In this document: positions 7,948 to 17,218 of the stretch, piece after piece
Layout: each line of letters begins with the position of its first letter
Numbering within the stretch: position 1 is the stretch's first letter
Assembly: GCA_023664625.1 (NCBI GenBank)
Contig: JAMPFD010000004.1
Location: 1 to 64,000, forward strand
Direction: 5' to 3'
Length of the DNA: 64,000 bases
DNA from: Bacillota bacterium
GTDB taxonomy: Bacteria; Bacteroidota; Bacteroidia; Bacteroidales; Bacteroidaceae
Notes under the pieces: model-generated
What the model saw: only the letters and a program-made list of their open reading frames with translations
Database searches by the model: none
Told to the model about the DNA's origin: nothing
Position numbers and translations under genes: made by a program

Positions 7948-9414
7948 TCAGAATGTGGCCTCTGCCGCCACCATCAGAGTGTGGCGTGACAGCCCTTTCA
8001 TGTCCCCTCCTGTCCCTGAGACATATCTGTATCCGGCAGACAGAGACGGACGTATCCTTGTCCCCTTCACCGGTATTTCGTACGCGACCCTGGCATGTGC
8101 CGTAAGCTGTTCCATACTGCCGAACGTCATGGAATACCCGGCTTGTGCCGTAAGCATGGAAGTATTGCGGAACAGAAGGTTGCGCTTCAAGGTAACAAAA
8201 GGTGCGAGCACATGGCCTTTGACCGTAAAACTCTCAGGATACTTGTATGCTGTCTGCTTGCCTGTCCACAAATTCAGACCGCCGTTAAGATACCACAGAT
8301 ATATATCACCCTCCGGCTTCAAGTATCCTGTCACTGACATGGCTGTGCTTGTCTGTACCTTATCCGACATCTTTGTAGGCTCATAGTATTCATAATATAC
8401 CAGTGAGGCATTTTCCGGAGACACCACCCGGCGGTAGTTTGTCCTATGAGCTGACAGCTTCTCGGTGTTCAGCGTCATGTCTATCCACCACAGATGCCGT
8501 TCCGCTTCTGACAGATTACACCGTAGACGGGCATCAAATCTGTCACCGCTGTGCATGGAATGGGAGGCTGTATATTGGGATTGCTTGCCATAATAGCCAT
8601 TGCGGTGCTGCCATTTCATGTCAATGAACAGGCAATTCCACTGCCATTGTGCCGCGGCTCCTATGTATTCGGAGAAGAGAGGCTGCTCACGGCTGTCGTC
8701 TGTGAAACCGTCACCGCCGAAAGTCTCCGTCTCTCCGAAGCGGTTGGCATAGTCTATCAGTGTCTGCCATACCTTGTCCGTAGTGCCATAGGTCTTGAAC
8801 TCTATTGTCTCTGTTCTCCTCCTGTAAAGGAATCCAGCACCTATGTTCCACGGTTTATACAGGAAATCCATCTTTGCCGACAAATCCATCAGCGTATTGC
8901 TGTGCCTGAGGTCACGGTGCTTTGCATAGTTTCCTGCAGTAAAGTCCACCTTAGCACCAACGGCAAAGCATCTTCCGGCATCCCACCCTATGGCACCGGC
9001 AATGTTGAACGTCTCGCTCTGCTTGCTTCCGGCATTGTCATCAGAGACCTCATAAATATCAAACGGCATCAGTTCCGCCGTAGGAAAAAGCATGCTGCCT
9101 GCCATCTGCGTGCCATGGACATTACCGTAGGTCATGCTGCCATACGTCACCACCTCTTCTGACAGACGGCAATAGGAGCGCACATCGGCACCGTACATGT
9201 TCCGATGTCTGCCCTTTGACACACTCATCAGCTTGCCGCCCTCATGCAGGAAGTACACTTTTCCTGTCGCAATGGTACTGTCTTTCAGTGTCGTCAGGGC
9301 GGCGGAACTATTTGAAAGAAGCCATGCATTGCGGTCCTCCACCAGCTGATAGTCCCGCTGGGCCATTGCCGTAAGGCAGAGGAGTTCAGCGAAGAGAACA
9401 GTTATCCGTTTCAT
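7948..9414 (-). CDS. DUF6850 family outer membrane beta-barrel protein
   Basis: A 488-aa exported protein from MKRITVLFAELLCLTAMAQ; the open frame extends 21 codons further upstream, but that part overlaps the previous gene and lacks signal features. The body is rich in alternating aromatic/polar strands and ends in ...HTLMVAAEATF, with a terminal Phe as is typical of outer-membrane barrels. It matches the DUF6850 barrel family known beside DUF4876 lipoproteins. It overlaps the DUF4876 gene by 29 bp, so the two are translationally linked. Inferred role: outer-membrane partner of the TonB receptor and lipoprotein encoded upstream. The substrate is unknown. Confidence 0.75.
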   Translation of the reverse strand: MKRITVLFAELLCLTAMAQRDYQLVEDRNAWLLSNSSAALTTLKDSTIATGKVYFLHEGGKLMSVSKGRHRNMYGADVRSYCRLSEEVVTYGSMTYGNVHGTQMAGSMLFPTAELMPFDIYEVSDDNAGSKQSETFNIAGAIGWDAGRCFAVGAKVDFTAGNYAKHRDLRHSNTLMDLSAKMDFLYKPWNIGAGFLYRRRTETIEFKTYGTTDKVWQTLIDYANRFGETETFGGDGFTDDSREQPLFSEYIGAAAQWQWNCLFIDMKWQHRNGYYGKQSQYTASHSMHSGDRFDARLRCNLSEAERHLWWIDMTLNTEKLSAHRTNYRRVVSPENASLVYYEYYEPTKMSDKVQTSTAMSVTGYLKPEGDIYLWYLNGGLNLWTGKQTAYKYPESFTVKGHVLAPFVTLKRNLLFRNTSMLTAQAGYSMTFGSMEQLTAHARVAYEIPVKGTRIRPSLSAGYRYVSGTGGDMKGLSRHTLMVAAEATF

Positions 9415-10627
9415 AGAAATCATTTGTTGAGTTGTTTGTATCCTGATATACCACATGCCCGTCCACGGTTTTCTCAACCTTCCTCACGAGAGAATGTCCC
9501 AGTCCGTTATACAAGGAGACATATCCGTTGTCAAGATCCGGTGTCATCCGCTTCTTGCAATCGGCAAGCTTGTTGGCATTATAGACCTCCACAGCATCGA
9601 GGACCCATGCTCTCGGAAGTTTCAGACAAGCATAGATTATATTGTCCTGTTTGCCCGCGGGATAGACTATATTGGAGTTGTCGCCGGCAAACTGCTGAGG
9701 TGTCATGTCCTCTGTCTTAAAGAGCAACACCGCCGGAGCCGTCTGGCTCATCGGCCATGCCGTACCCTTCCCGTACTTTACGGCCTTCAGGTAATGGGAT
9801 GTCGGTATAACTTCGGAAGGTGAAGGGTAATATGACGTATTGTTGTACTTTCCGCCATCGCTGCTCGTAGTCTCCACATCGTAGGTGCAGTAATAGTCAG
9901 GATTAGCATAATTCACGGACTTTGAGTAAGTCAGTGTGTTGTCTATCGCTCCGCAAGTGTTTATGACAAGCTCCGAATATGGCGCAATACTGTGGCCGGG
10001 CTGGAAATACCATACTCCGTTTATCGCTGGTATCCAGTCTTCTTCAGAATATGCCAGCAGACCGCCGTTAAGGAACATGTGGGAGGCAGCCTCGGCATTA
10101 TAAGGCTCGACCATACCTATTCCGACATTGTCGAGCGATACCTCTGCAGCAGAGTTATTGTAAATGATGACGCATTTATCAATGGCAAAGATACCTGAGC
10201 CGTCATCCTTCTGGCATCCTCCCACATACAACTCCTTTATAACGAGCGGATTTGCCGTCTGCATGGAGGTCATCGTCACAGGAATTGTTATGTCCGTATT
10301 TCCATGCCCTACAACGATGTCGCTCACAGAGCCGTTATACACATTACGGAAATATCCATCCTCTGTAACCTTTGAGACATTGGCAGAATAGATTCCGGCA
10401 GGCAACGTGAGCCATGCCGTACCGCTTTCATCGGTCACGGCTGTAAAAGATGTCGTGAGGGAATTGGTCATTTGTACCGGCACGTCTCCCAAAGGCTGTG
10501 TCAGTACGACCTTCACCCTGTAGGTTTCCTGGCCTTCCTCGTATGTACACGACGTGGCGGCAAGCATCAGCAGCATTGCCGCAGCAATCAGAAATGACAC
10601 CTTATTATATATATATATCATCTTCAT
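9386..10627 (-). CDS. DUF4876 domain lipoprotein
   Basis: A 413-aa protein with a signal sequence ending in the lipobox LAATSC (Cys27), so a lipoprotein. An N-terminal Ig-like/carrier segment (about 30-120) precedes the DUF4876 region beginning near VIKELYVGGC, which resembles lamin-tail-like beta-sandwich modules. It starts 1 bp after the TonB receptor stop codon and overlaps the DUF6850 gene, making a tight three-gene operon. Probably surface- or periplasm-facing and acting with the receptor in ligand capture. The function of this family is not established. Confidence 0.75.
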   Translation of the reverse strand: MKMIYIYNKVSFLIAAAMLLMLAATSCTYEEGQETYRVKVVLTQPLGDVPVQMTNSLTTSFTAVTDESGTAWLTLPAGIYSANVSKVTEDGYFRNVYNGSVSDIVVGHGNTDITIPVTMTSMQTANPLVIKELYVGGCQKDDGSGIFAIDKCVIIYNNSAAEVSLDNVGIGMVEPYNAEAASHMFLNGGLLAYSEEDWIPAINGVWYFQPGHSIAPYSELVINTCGAIDNTLTYSKSVNYANPDYYCTYDVETTSSDGGKYNNTSYYPSPSEVIPTSHYLKAVKYGKGTAWPMSQTAPAVLLFKTEDMTPQQFAGDNSNIVYPAGKQDNIIYACLKLPRAWVLDAVEVYNANKLADCKKRMTPDLDNGYVSLYNGLGHSLVRKVEKTVDGHVVYQDTNNSTNDFYETDNCSLR

Positions 10628-10628
10628 A

Positions 10629-13604
10629 TCAGTTTATTTTTATTCTTACGGACAATCCATAGTAGAATTTCGGGATATATCCGCTGTTGAACAGCGATGT
10701 CTCCAATCCCGTCTGGCTGTTGCGCACCATTGACATATTGTTGAAAAAGTTATTGGCATAGAAAGAGAGGCTGACATTTCTGCCTATCTCCTTTGTAACA
10801 GAGAAATTTGCGGAATAATAGGATGAAATGTCCTGAGGATTGAGATAGTACGATGTGTTGCTCCTTACTATCAGGTTGCACAACTGTCTGTACAGCACGG
10901 GATCATTCTCCGCCGCGCCCTCAAGAGCCTGTGCGAACGGTATCCGTTCCGAAGGATTCTGCCATGTGGAGTAATATTCCGGATAAAGGGCCACATAACA
11001 GTCTTTTTCTCCGCCGTAAGGAGTGCCGGAAACATCTCCTGCCGCCTTCAGAATCACGGCGTTCCGTCCCTCGGAAAGGTTACGCCTGTAGTTCAGGAAA
11101 GTTGCCTCAAGCCTCAACGTCATTATCATCCGCAGTCTCGGTATGCGCGCCGTCAAGGTTGTATTAAGGCTGCATCCCTTGCTGAGTGTGCCGTTGCTTA
11201 CGCTTGGCGTGCTTGCCGAAGCTGCCGAAGTGACATTGCTTCCGGCATAATAGCCTATCAGCGGCATCGTGCCGCTGTCTGCCGCATAGTCCCCGATACC
11301 GTTCGGGCAGCCCGCTATCAGAGTATTGTCAACACCCTTATAGTGATAGTATGAGCCGTCAAGGCGCAAGGACAGCCCCACGGGACGGCTGTTGCCGAGC
11401 AGCGGCATCTCCGCAATCCACTCCAGTCCGTAGCGCGTAACCGGCGAACCGTTGACGTAACGGCGGTTGGTGTTGAAGGTGTTGCGCACGGAATACGGCA
11501 AAGTGACAGTCCTGCCGTCGGCAACGGACGTAACTGTGACCACTCCCGTGGCGTTGTCCACACTGTACATACGTTCCGGCGAGTCAATGCCGCAGTTCTC
11601 CAAAGCCGCCTGCGAAGTGTAGTTGTACGAGAAAGGGGAATAGACATTGACCATCTGGTACGGGTTGTGAGTGACGTGGCGGAAGAATGACAGGCTCAGC
11701 TTTGCACCTTTTATTTCCGCATCTGCTCCGAAATCAATCTGGTTTGTGTACTGCCACTTCAGGTCACTGTTGTACATCGGCTTGGAGACGTATGTGTAAT
11801 AGGCATAATACGCTTTGTTGTCAGCCGTGGAACCGGGCGTGAAGACCAATTTGTCAGAATAGGTGTCCGCTGGATAAAGCACCTGGAATGACGGGAGCTT
11901 CACGCTCTTTCCATAGCCGGCGTGCAGCGTAAGCGTTCTGCCGCTGTCCTTTATCAGGTCATATCTCGCACTGACCCTCGGCGACAGGCTCCCCACCGTT
12001 CCGTAGTCGGAGCCGCGGAGCATTGTCAGGTCGTTGCGGAGGCCGGCTGTCAGCACAATCCGTCCCAAGGTGAGGCGGTCTTCAAGGAAAAGGGCGAGGT
12101 TGCGCATGGCAGGAAGCGTACTGTAGTCATAAGGACGCCATGTCGGTGCAAGACTCATATCTTCATAATAGAGTCCGCGGCCGTTGTTGCGTGAAGAGTT
12201 CAGTTCCGCTCCCAAAGTTAGCTTATTGACAGCCTGAAGACCGCTGTCCTCCGCGCCGAGGTGCTTCGTCCACTCTCCTTTAAGCTTCAGCCGGAGCGAC
12301 AGAGGTTTCTGGTCATTGAAGGAACGCACATACCAATAGCCCGCAGGACCGAGGATTATGTTTCCGTATGCCGCCTCCGGAGTGCTGTAGTCACCGGCTA
12401 TGGCATAGCCCGAGGTCATCGTATGCAGATACGCCTGTGACGATGCGGAGCTGCTGTTAGTATAGTTCTCCGCACGCTTGTCGGCTATGGAGAAGCCCGC
12501 ATGCAGCAGAACGTTGAAGACATTCCGGCCTCCGCTGTTGTAAAGCCAGTTGATGTCGATGTTCGCCCGCAGCAGGTTGTCACGGATTTTCCTGTAAGTA
12601 TCCTTGAAAGCGTCAGGATCCGCCTCCGAGTCATATCCTCCGATGCCTGCCGTCACGCCGCTCCTGAGGTTCAGGGACGAGCGGCCGAGGGTGAACGCCT
12701 TGGCGTAAGAGGCTGTGAGAGTGTTCCTGTCGTAGGATGTATATGGCGACGCTATGTCACTGTAGGAGCGTGCGTGCTCGAACGAAACGTTCAGCACGCC
12801 GCCATTGCCGGGCAGTGCGAAGCCCTTGTTGAATGCAACCTGACGCGTATAAGGATTCACCGAGGCTTCAAGAATCCACGGAGAGCGGCCGCTGCGCGTG
12901 TTCACTTTCACCACGCCGTTGGAGACATCGCCATACTCAACGCCGGGTATTCCGGAGATGACCTCCACGCTCTCAATGTTTGATGATGCCAGGCTTCTCG
13001 TCGATGCGGACATTGTCTCGTCCATGTCGGCATTGTTGTCCAGCCTCATGCCGTCCACTTCTATCGCCGTACCGAAAGCAGCGTTGCCTCTCTCGCCCGT
13101 TCCGGCTCTCAGGGCGATCCTGGAATCGTCCATCAGCGTCGTGTTGACGGTCTGTCCTCCAGGAAGAAGCGCCGTGATGTCGCTGAGGTTGAGTATCTGC
13201 GAATGGTCGAGCATCGTACGGTCCATGGTGTATGCCGTGGTGTTCGCAGCAGTGCGTTTCTTCGCCGTGACCTCCACGCCTGGCAGGCTGAGGTTGTCCT
13301 CTTTCATCCTGATACTCTTCAGAACGGTATCTTCAAGGAGGCGAAAGCTGACGGTCATGCTGACATACCCGAGCATCGTGACTTCCAAAGTCTGCAGGCC
13401 TTCCGGGACATTGGCAATGGAGAATCTGCCGTTATCATCGGCAACAGCCCACAGTTCCATGTTCCTGATCTTCAACGTGGAGTATGCCAAAGGCTTCAAC
13501 GTGCGGCCGTCCAGCACCGTTCCCGAGACGGTATGCACTTTTCCTGCCGCCATGGCATGCGACACGGAGGCAAGCAGGAATATAAAAAAAAGTTCTATCC
13601 TCAT
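10629..13604 (-). CDS. TonB-dependent outer membrane receptor
   Basis: A 991-aa receptor starting at MRIELFFIFLLASVSHAMAAG (the open frame has 10 extra codons upstream of this signal peptide). Residues about 25-110 form the carboxypeptidase-D-like regulatory domain common in Bacteroidetes receptors (VSGTVLDGRTLKPLAY...). A plug domain follows (about 125-240, including GVEYGDVSNG), then a large beta-barrel ending YYGLSVRIKIN. There is no SusD partner; the downstream partners are a DUF4876 lipoprotein and a DUF6850 barrel. It imports an unknown ligand using energy from TonB-ExbBD (encoded at 60-63 kb). A canonical promoter overlapped by an inverted repeat lies just upstream. Confidence 0.9.
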   Translation of the reverse strand: MRIELFFIFLLASVSHAMAAGKVHTVSGTVLDGRTLKPLAYSTLKIRNMELWAVADDNGRFSIANVPEGLQTLEVTMLGYVSMTVSFRLLEDTVLKSIRMKEDNLSLPGVEVTAKKRTAANTTAYTMDRTMLDHSQILNLSDITALLPGGQTVNTTLMDDSRIALRAGTGERGNAAFGTAIEVDGMRLDNNADMDETMSASTRSLASSNIESVEVISGIPGVEYGDVSNGVVKVNTRSGRSPWILEASVNPYTRQVAFNKGFALPGNGGVLNVSFEHARSYSDIASPYTSYDRNTLTASYAKAFTLGRSSLNLRSGVTAGIGGYDSEADPDAFKDTYRKIRDNLLRANIDINWLYNSGGRNVFNVLLHAGFSIADKRAENYTNSSSASSQAYLHTMTSGYAIAGDYSTPEAAYGNIILGPAGYWYVRSFNDQKPLSLRLKLKGEWTKHLGAEDSGLQAVNKLTLGAELNSSRNNGRGLYYEDMSLAPTWRPYDYSTLPAMRNLALFLEDRLTLGRIVLTAGLRNDLTMLRGSDYGTVGSLSPRVSARYDLIKDSGRTLTLHAGYGKSVKLPSFQVLYPADTYSDKLVFTPGSTADNKAYYAYYTYVSKPMYNSDLKWQYTNQIDFGADAEIKGAKLSLSFFRHVTHNPYQMVNVYSPFSYNYTSQAALENCGIDSPERMYSVDNATGVVTVTSVADGRTVTLPYSVRNTFNTNRRYVNGSPVTRYGLEWIAEMPLLGNSRPVGLSLRLDGSYYHYKGVDNTLIAGCPNGIGDYAADSGTMPLIGYYAGSNVTSAASASTPSVSNGTLSKGCSLNTTLTARIPRLRMIMTLRLEATFLNYRRNLSEGRNAVILKAAGDVSGTPYGGEKDCYVALYPEYYSTWQNPSERIPFAQALEGAAENDPVLYRQLCNLIVRSNTSYYLNPQDISSYYSANFSVTKEIGRNVSLSFYANNFFNNMSMVRNSQTGLETSLFNSGYIPKFYYGLSVRIKIN

Positions 13605-13631
13605 GAGTTGCTTAATACAAAAATCAGCTTG

Positions 13632-13664
13632 CAAAGTTACTCAAAACACAGGCTTCGTCCAATA
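13632..13664 (-). promoter_or_regulatory. Promoter of TonB receptor operon
   Basis: Minus-strand -7 TAACTTTG (plus CAAAGTTA, 13632-13639) and -33 region TATTGG (plus CCAATA, 13659-13664) separated by 19 nt. The start site would fall about 20 nt before the receptor ATG. Confidence 0.7.
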
Positions 13665-13680
13665 CCCAAGTATAGGTATT
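13661..13680. promoter_or_regulatory. Inverted repeat over the -33 element (possible operator)
   Basis: AATACC (13661-13666) and GGTATT (13675-13680) form a 6-bp dyad with an 8-bp centre that overlaps the -33 box of the receptor promoter. The position suits a repressor or activator site. No regulator gene is adjacent. Confidence 0.35.
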
Positions 13681-13691
13681 TTCAGTGACTT

Positions 13692-13739
13692 CCTGCCGTT
13701 TTCATCCGTTTCCCGGCAGGATAAGACGGCAGGAAACGG
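13692..13739. other. Overlapping GC-rich hairpins
   Basis: CCTGCCG (13692-13698) can pair with CGGCAGG at 13714-13720 or at 13726-13732, and CCGTTTCC (13706-13713) with GGAAACGG (13732-13739). The alternatives are mutually exclusive. The hairpins lie upstream of the receptor promoter and have no T tract, so I give no firm function. Confidence 0.35.
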
Positions 13740-13782
13740 GATATGGAACGTCAGCAGCGGTTCACATTCAAGAAAAGAAAAT

Positions 13783-13832
13783 CCTCATCAAGCCCCGGGC
13801 ATTCCTGTTCTGATGCTTCGGGCTTAATGAGG
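13783..13832 (-). terminator. Terminator after UDG-like gene
   Basis: CCTCATCAAGCCC (13783-13795) pairs with GGGCTTAATGAGG (13820-13832), 13 bp with one G-U. On the minus strand it is followed by GGATTTTCTTTTC, a U-rich run. It ends transcripts from the 15.06-13.92 kb genes before the receptor promoter. Confidence 0.7.
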
Positions 13833-13916
13833 AACATTGTCCATATTATAAAGGAGGCAAAGACATGCTGTCTTTCTTCACAAGGCTGTCTTTCTCCATA
13901 CGTCTGTCTTTTTATT

Positions 13917-14618
13917 TCATCCTTCCGTCTCTTCGCACGGCGTGGACGGGCAGCATGGAGTCTCAAAAAGGCGGCGGTACAGCTCAGCCTTTTTCTCCAG
14001 CTTCAGCGGATAGGCGCGTGAGGACGACGGCATGCGCCACCAGCGCAGATGACGGCCGAAAGCATTCACTCCTACGCTTCCGCCAATGGGAGGCATGGGC
14101 ACAGGTACGGGAGAAGCCGCAAGGCGTGAGGACGGCGGCGGCAGAGGGGACGCGGCTGAGGAGTCCGGCTCGGGAAAGAGTCCTTCTCCAAGGCGTGCGG
14201 CGGAGAGCTGCGCCTGCAGTTCCCCGCTTGCCTTGCCGCCCGTAGTGACGACGGTACGGCACAGCGGCATGGCGGCAAGCATGGCACTGATGTCGGAAGG
14301 TTCAAGGATTTCCAGGAAATTGTCACTGGCGTTATCCTTGTGGCGGCATACTTTTTTTGCCGTATCGTAGAAAGCCAGTCCGTTGCGCTCGGCGAAAGCG
14401 ACAATCCGGTCTTTGTCGAATCGCTTTCCTCCTCCGGCCTCGAAATAAGTCCTGTCATTGAAATGTATCAGTCCCATGATCCGCCAGAAGTCGTTCATCC
14501 TGTTCGGGTAAAAGAAGTCCATCGACCACCGTGCCTTCGGCGGCGGAAAGCTGCCGAGGAAGAGAATCCTTCCTTCCGCCGGGAGAAAGGGTTCAAGAGG
14601 ATGTTCTTCTACGGTCAT
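13917..14618 (-). CDS. Uracil-DNA glycosylase family protein
   Basis: A 233-aa protein of the Mug/UDG fold. The N-terminus ILFLGSFPP (18-26) is the usual UDG motif A, followed by FFYPNRMNDFW (35-45), and the C-terminal RMPSSSRAY (195-203) gives motif B. It would remove uracil or related damaged bases in base-excision repair. A proline/serine-rich stretch (about 150-180) interrupts the fold and looks like a lineage-specific loop. A short Cys-rich tail follows the last helix. Its ATG overlaps the stop of the upstream phosphatase gene (ATGA). The exact lesion preference cannot be read from sequence. Confidence 0.75.
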   Translation of the reverse strand: MTVEEHPLEPFLPAEGRILFLGSFPPPKARWSMDFFYPNRMNDFWRIMGLIHFNDRTYFEAGGGKRFDKDRIVAFAERNGLAFYDTAKKVCRHKDNASDNFLEILEPSDISAMLAAMPLCRTVVTTGGKASGELQAQLSAARLGEGLFPEPDSSAASPLPPPSSRLAASPVPVPMPPIGGSVGVNAFGRHLRWWRMPSSSRAYPLKLEKKAELYRRLFETPCCPSTPCEETEG

Positions 14619-15064
14619 AGCGTCTCGAGAAGTCCGCGGCAGCCTTCGAGGCAGTCACGGTACGTTGCGTCAAAGTTTCCTGTGTACCAAGGGTCCGCCA
14701 CGTCGCCCGGCCTGCCGGTATAGTCCAGCAGGAGGCGGATTTTTCCCTCGGGGTCTCCTCCGCAGATGCGGTGCATGTTGCGTATGTTGCAGGAGTCCAT
14801 TCCGACAAGGATGTCGTAGTGTCCGTAATCGTCGCTTGAGAGCCGGCGTGCGGTCTTTCCCTCACATCCGATGCCGTGCTCTGCCAGCTTGCGGCGTGCG
14901 GGAGGATAGACGGCGTTGCCGATTTCCTCGGTGCTCGTCGCCGCCGAGGCTATCTCGAACTCATTTTCCCTGCCGGCATCGCGGACAAGTTTCTTCATGA
15001 CGAACTCTGCCATCGGGCTCCTGCATATGTTGCCGTGGCAGACAAAGAGTATTTTTGTTTTCAT
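14615..15064 (-). CDS. Low-molecular-weight protein-tyrosine phosphatase
   Basis: A 149-aa cytoplasmic phosphatase with the P-loop CHGNICRS (C9-x5-R15) at the N-terminus and the general-acid segment ADPWYTG near residue 118, both diagnostic of the LMW-PTP family and at the expected distance. Length is normal. It removes phosphate from protein tyrosine; in bacteria, targets are often exopolysaccharide kinases, but none is encoded nearby. It overlaps the UDG-like gene by 4 bp and so probably shares a transcript with it. Confidence 0.92.
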   Translation of the reverse strand: MKTKILFVCHGNICRSPMAEFVMKKLVRDAGRENEFEIASAATSTEEIGNAVYPPARRKLAEHGIGCEGKTARRLSSDDYGHYDILVGMDSCNIRNMHRICGGDPEGKIRLLLDYTGRPGDVADPWYTGNFDATYRDCLEGCRGLLETL

Positions 15065-15149
15065 TGTAAGTGGGTTTTTGGGCCGCGGGTTCCGGATTGC
15101 AGGCCGCGGGGGATACGGCCTTGAGGCCTTCTCTCTCTCCGGAACGGCA

Positions 15150-16721
15150 TCATTCCGCGACGTTCATCGCCGGTCCGGGATTGTTCCAGCCGTATTTTTC
15201 TTTCTGCACTCCGGGGTTTACCTCCAGGCGGTTGTTCCTTACGGTGAATCCGTCGGAGCATGCGTCAAAATATATCGGGAAGGCGCGGAAATTCGTCGCG
15301 TACGGTGACGGATAGGGTGCGCTGACGATGTTGTTCTCTATCAGCGACCCCGGCTGGGCGGACATCGTGTAGATTCCGCCGGCGTCGTAGAGCACGCGGG
15401 CATAGTCCGAGACGGTGTTTTCGAGGATACGGTTGTTGCGCATCCCCGTGTCCGACGGAGTCCAGCCCCATCCGACGCAGATGCCCGAATAGTTCACCTT
15501 GGAGACCGTGTTCTTCCTTATGGTGAAGTCGCGGACGTATCCGCAGCCGATGCCCACGGCTCCCCAGTCGAGGGCGGCGGCGTCACGGACGGTGTTGCCT
15601 TCGATGAGGAAGCCCGAGGTGTTGGTATAGTTCCGCGGATGGTGAGCCTCGCAGGGTCCTTCGCCGAAGGAGCCTGCCATGATTGCCGTGCCTCCCACGT
15701 GTTCGAACCTGTTGCCCGTTACTGTGGCGTCAGCGCAGTGGTGTGCGTAGTCGAGGGCCGTGGATGCGAGGCACCGGAACGTGCAGTTCTTGAAATCGAC
15801 ACGTTCGGCCCAGGCCACGGAGACGGCTGCCTCCGGCCGTACGACCCATGCCTGGTTCTCAAGTGCCGGAGCCCACGGCGTTCCCTCGTTCTCCGTCAGC
15901 TTGTAGGCTTCGACAATCGGGAAACCGCCCTGCAGGGTCACATGTCCGTACTTCTGCGGCCGTTCCCATGCGGAGTTTTCAAAGGCAACGCCTTCGAAGA
16001 CGACATCATGGACGGTTGCGAACTCCGAGCCTTCGACCGTCACGAGGCGCGGGAGCAGCGGGGACGGGGCGGGGACGGGGCGTATGAGGAAGCTTGAGGA
16101 TCCGCGTTCCTCCCCTATCACCGGCTGCGGCCACGGGTGTGCGAATTCCCAGCGGGACTCGGGGTTGCGGAACGTCACGGCGGCCTTGTCGCCGTCGAGG
16201 GCTATGTTCTTTATCCTGAGGATTGCGATTGCCCAGCGCTGGTGCACGACCATCTCGAAGCGGCCGGCATCCCTGATGTCGGTGATGCCGAACGTGCGCA
16301 GCGAGGCGGCGGGGATGATTATCCGCTCCCCTTCCCTGTCAAAGTCCAGCATCCTTTCCATCACGGGATAGGCTGATTCGGCGCAGGGGCAGCCGGACGT
16401 GCCTCCGGAGATTGTTCCGCCGGTGATGACGGTGGGGCTTTCAGGCGTGCCGCTGTCTTCGGGGCGCAGGAACAGCGGTTCGTCGAGTACGAAGGTGTCG
16501 TTCTTGGCCAGACGGATCGTTATTCCGCCCCGGGCCATCGGGCTTTCCGTCCGGCGCCACTCTCGTGCCATCCGCAGCGCGCGGCGGACGGTGCGCAGGG
16601 GTGCGGTTTCGCCGCCGGAGTTCCTGTCGCTGCCGTTGGCGGACACGAAGATGTCGCCGGCGAGGGAGGCCATGGAGGCCATGGCAAGCACTGCAAGGAT
16701 TGTCAGTCGTTTGGGTTTCAT
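15150..16721 (-). CDS. Secreted right-handed parallel beta-helix protein
   Basis: A 523-aa exported protein (signal about residues 5-22, ending SLAG). It continues as IFVSANGSDRNSGG..., the opening seen in pectate-lyase-like beta-helix proteins. Repeated strand motifs such as GNRFEHVGGTAI, IEGNTVRDAA, IRKNTVSKVN and ILENTVSDYA (residues about 330-440) are parallel beta-helix rungs. It probably binds or cleaves polysaccharide; I see no catalytic signature that fixes a CAZy family. Codons are very GC-rich, in line with the surrounding island. The promoter is unclear; a weak TAATTTTA lies near 16807 on the minus strand. Confidence 0.75.
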   Translation of the reverse strand: MKPKRLTILAVLAMASMASLAGDIFVSANGSDRNSGGETAPLRTVRRALRMAREWRRTESPMARGGITIRLAKNDTFVLDEPLFLRPEDSGTPESPTVITGGTISGGTSGCPCAESAYPVMERMLDFDREGERIIIPAASLRTFGITDIRDAGRFEMVVHQRWAIAILRIKNIALDGDKAAVTFRNPESRWEFAHPWPQPVIGEERGSSSFLIRPVPAPSPLLPRLVTVEGSEFATVHDVVFEGVAFENSAWERPQKYGHVTLQGGFPIVEAYKLTENEGTPWAPALENQAWVVRPEAAVSVAWAERVDFKNCTFRCLASTALDYAHHCADATVTGNRFEHVGGTAIMAGSFGEGPCEAHHPRNYTNTSGFLIEGNTVRDAAALDWGAVGIGCGYVRDFTIRKNTVSKVNYSGICVGWGWTPSDTGMRNNRILENTVSDYARVLYDAGGIYTMSAQPGSLIENNIVSAPYPSPYATNFRAFPIYFDACSDGFTVRNNRLEVNPGVQKEKYGWNNPGPAMNVAE

Positions 16722-16960
16722 GTTCAGAGTCAGGTTTTTGTTGTCAGTTCCGCTTCCGCGCCGTCCTGTATGTGGCGGAATGTTAAGCGGCGTGTGTTAT
16801 TTTTATGTAAAATTAGCGTGATTTCCCGCCGTTTCATGGCGGCGGACTGAAAAATCCGTGCGATATTTTCGCAGAGCCTGCCGCAGGTTCCGGGAATCGC
16901 AGGGATTCATGCGGCATCGTGGCCGCCTGCTTCACGGCGCCGGGAGAAAATCCGCGGAAG

Positions 16961-17129
16961 CCTTGGATTTCTTCTGAAAAGGCCTTCGAATTTTTTGAAA
17001 AGACCTTCGAAATTTTTGAAAAGACCTTCGAAATTTTTGAAAAGACCTTGGAAATTTCTGAAAAAGCCTTGGAAATTTCTGAAAAGACCTTTGAAATTTC
17101 TGAAAAGGCCTTCGAATTTTTTGAAAAAG
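16961..17129. repeat. 21-bp tandem repeat (7 units plus flank)
   Basis: Seven 21-bp units run from 16983 to 17129, each of the form CCTTNGAAATTTNTGAAAAGA, preceded by a degenerate 22-bp unit (16961-16982). Units differ at a few positions (TTTTTG or TTTCTG; GACC, GGCC or AGCC). Translation gives FEKTFEI-like heptads on the plus strand and FSKISKV-like heptads on the minus strand. Expected to be length-variable between strains. Confidence 0.85.
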
Positions 17130-17192
17130 CCTGATGTTTTTCAGGAAAAAGCCGTCTTTTTTGTCTTAACTTAGGATTATTTTTCTGAAAAT

Positions 17193-17218
17193 CCTGCTTT
17201 TTTGGGGTTAAAAGCAGG
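17193..17218. other. Hairpin
   Basis: CCTGCTTTT (17193-17201) pairs perfectly with AAAAGCAGG (17210-17218) around an 8-nt loop. It lies between the minisatellite and the 22-bp array. It may end the SDR transcript, although it is 220 bp past that stop codon. Confidence 0.4.
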
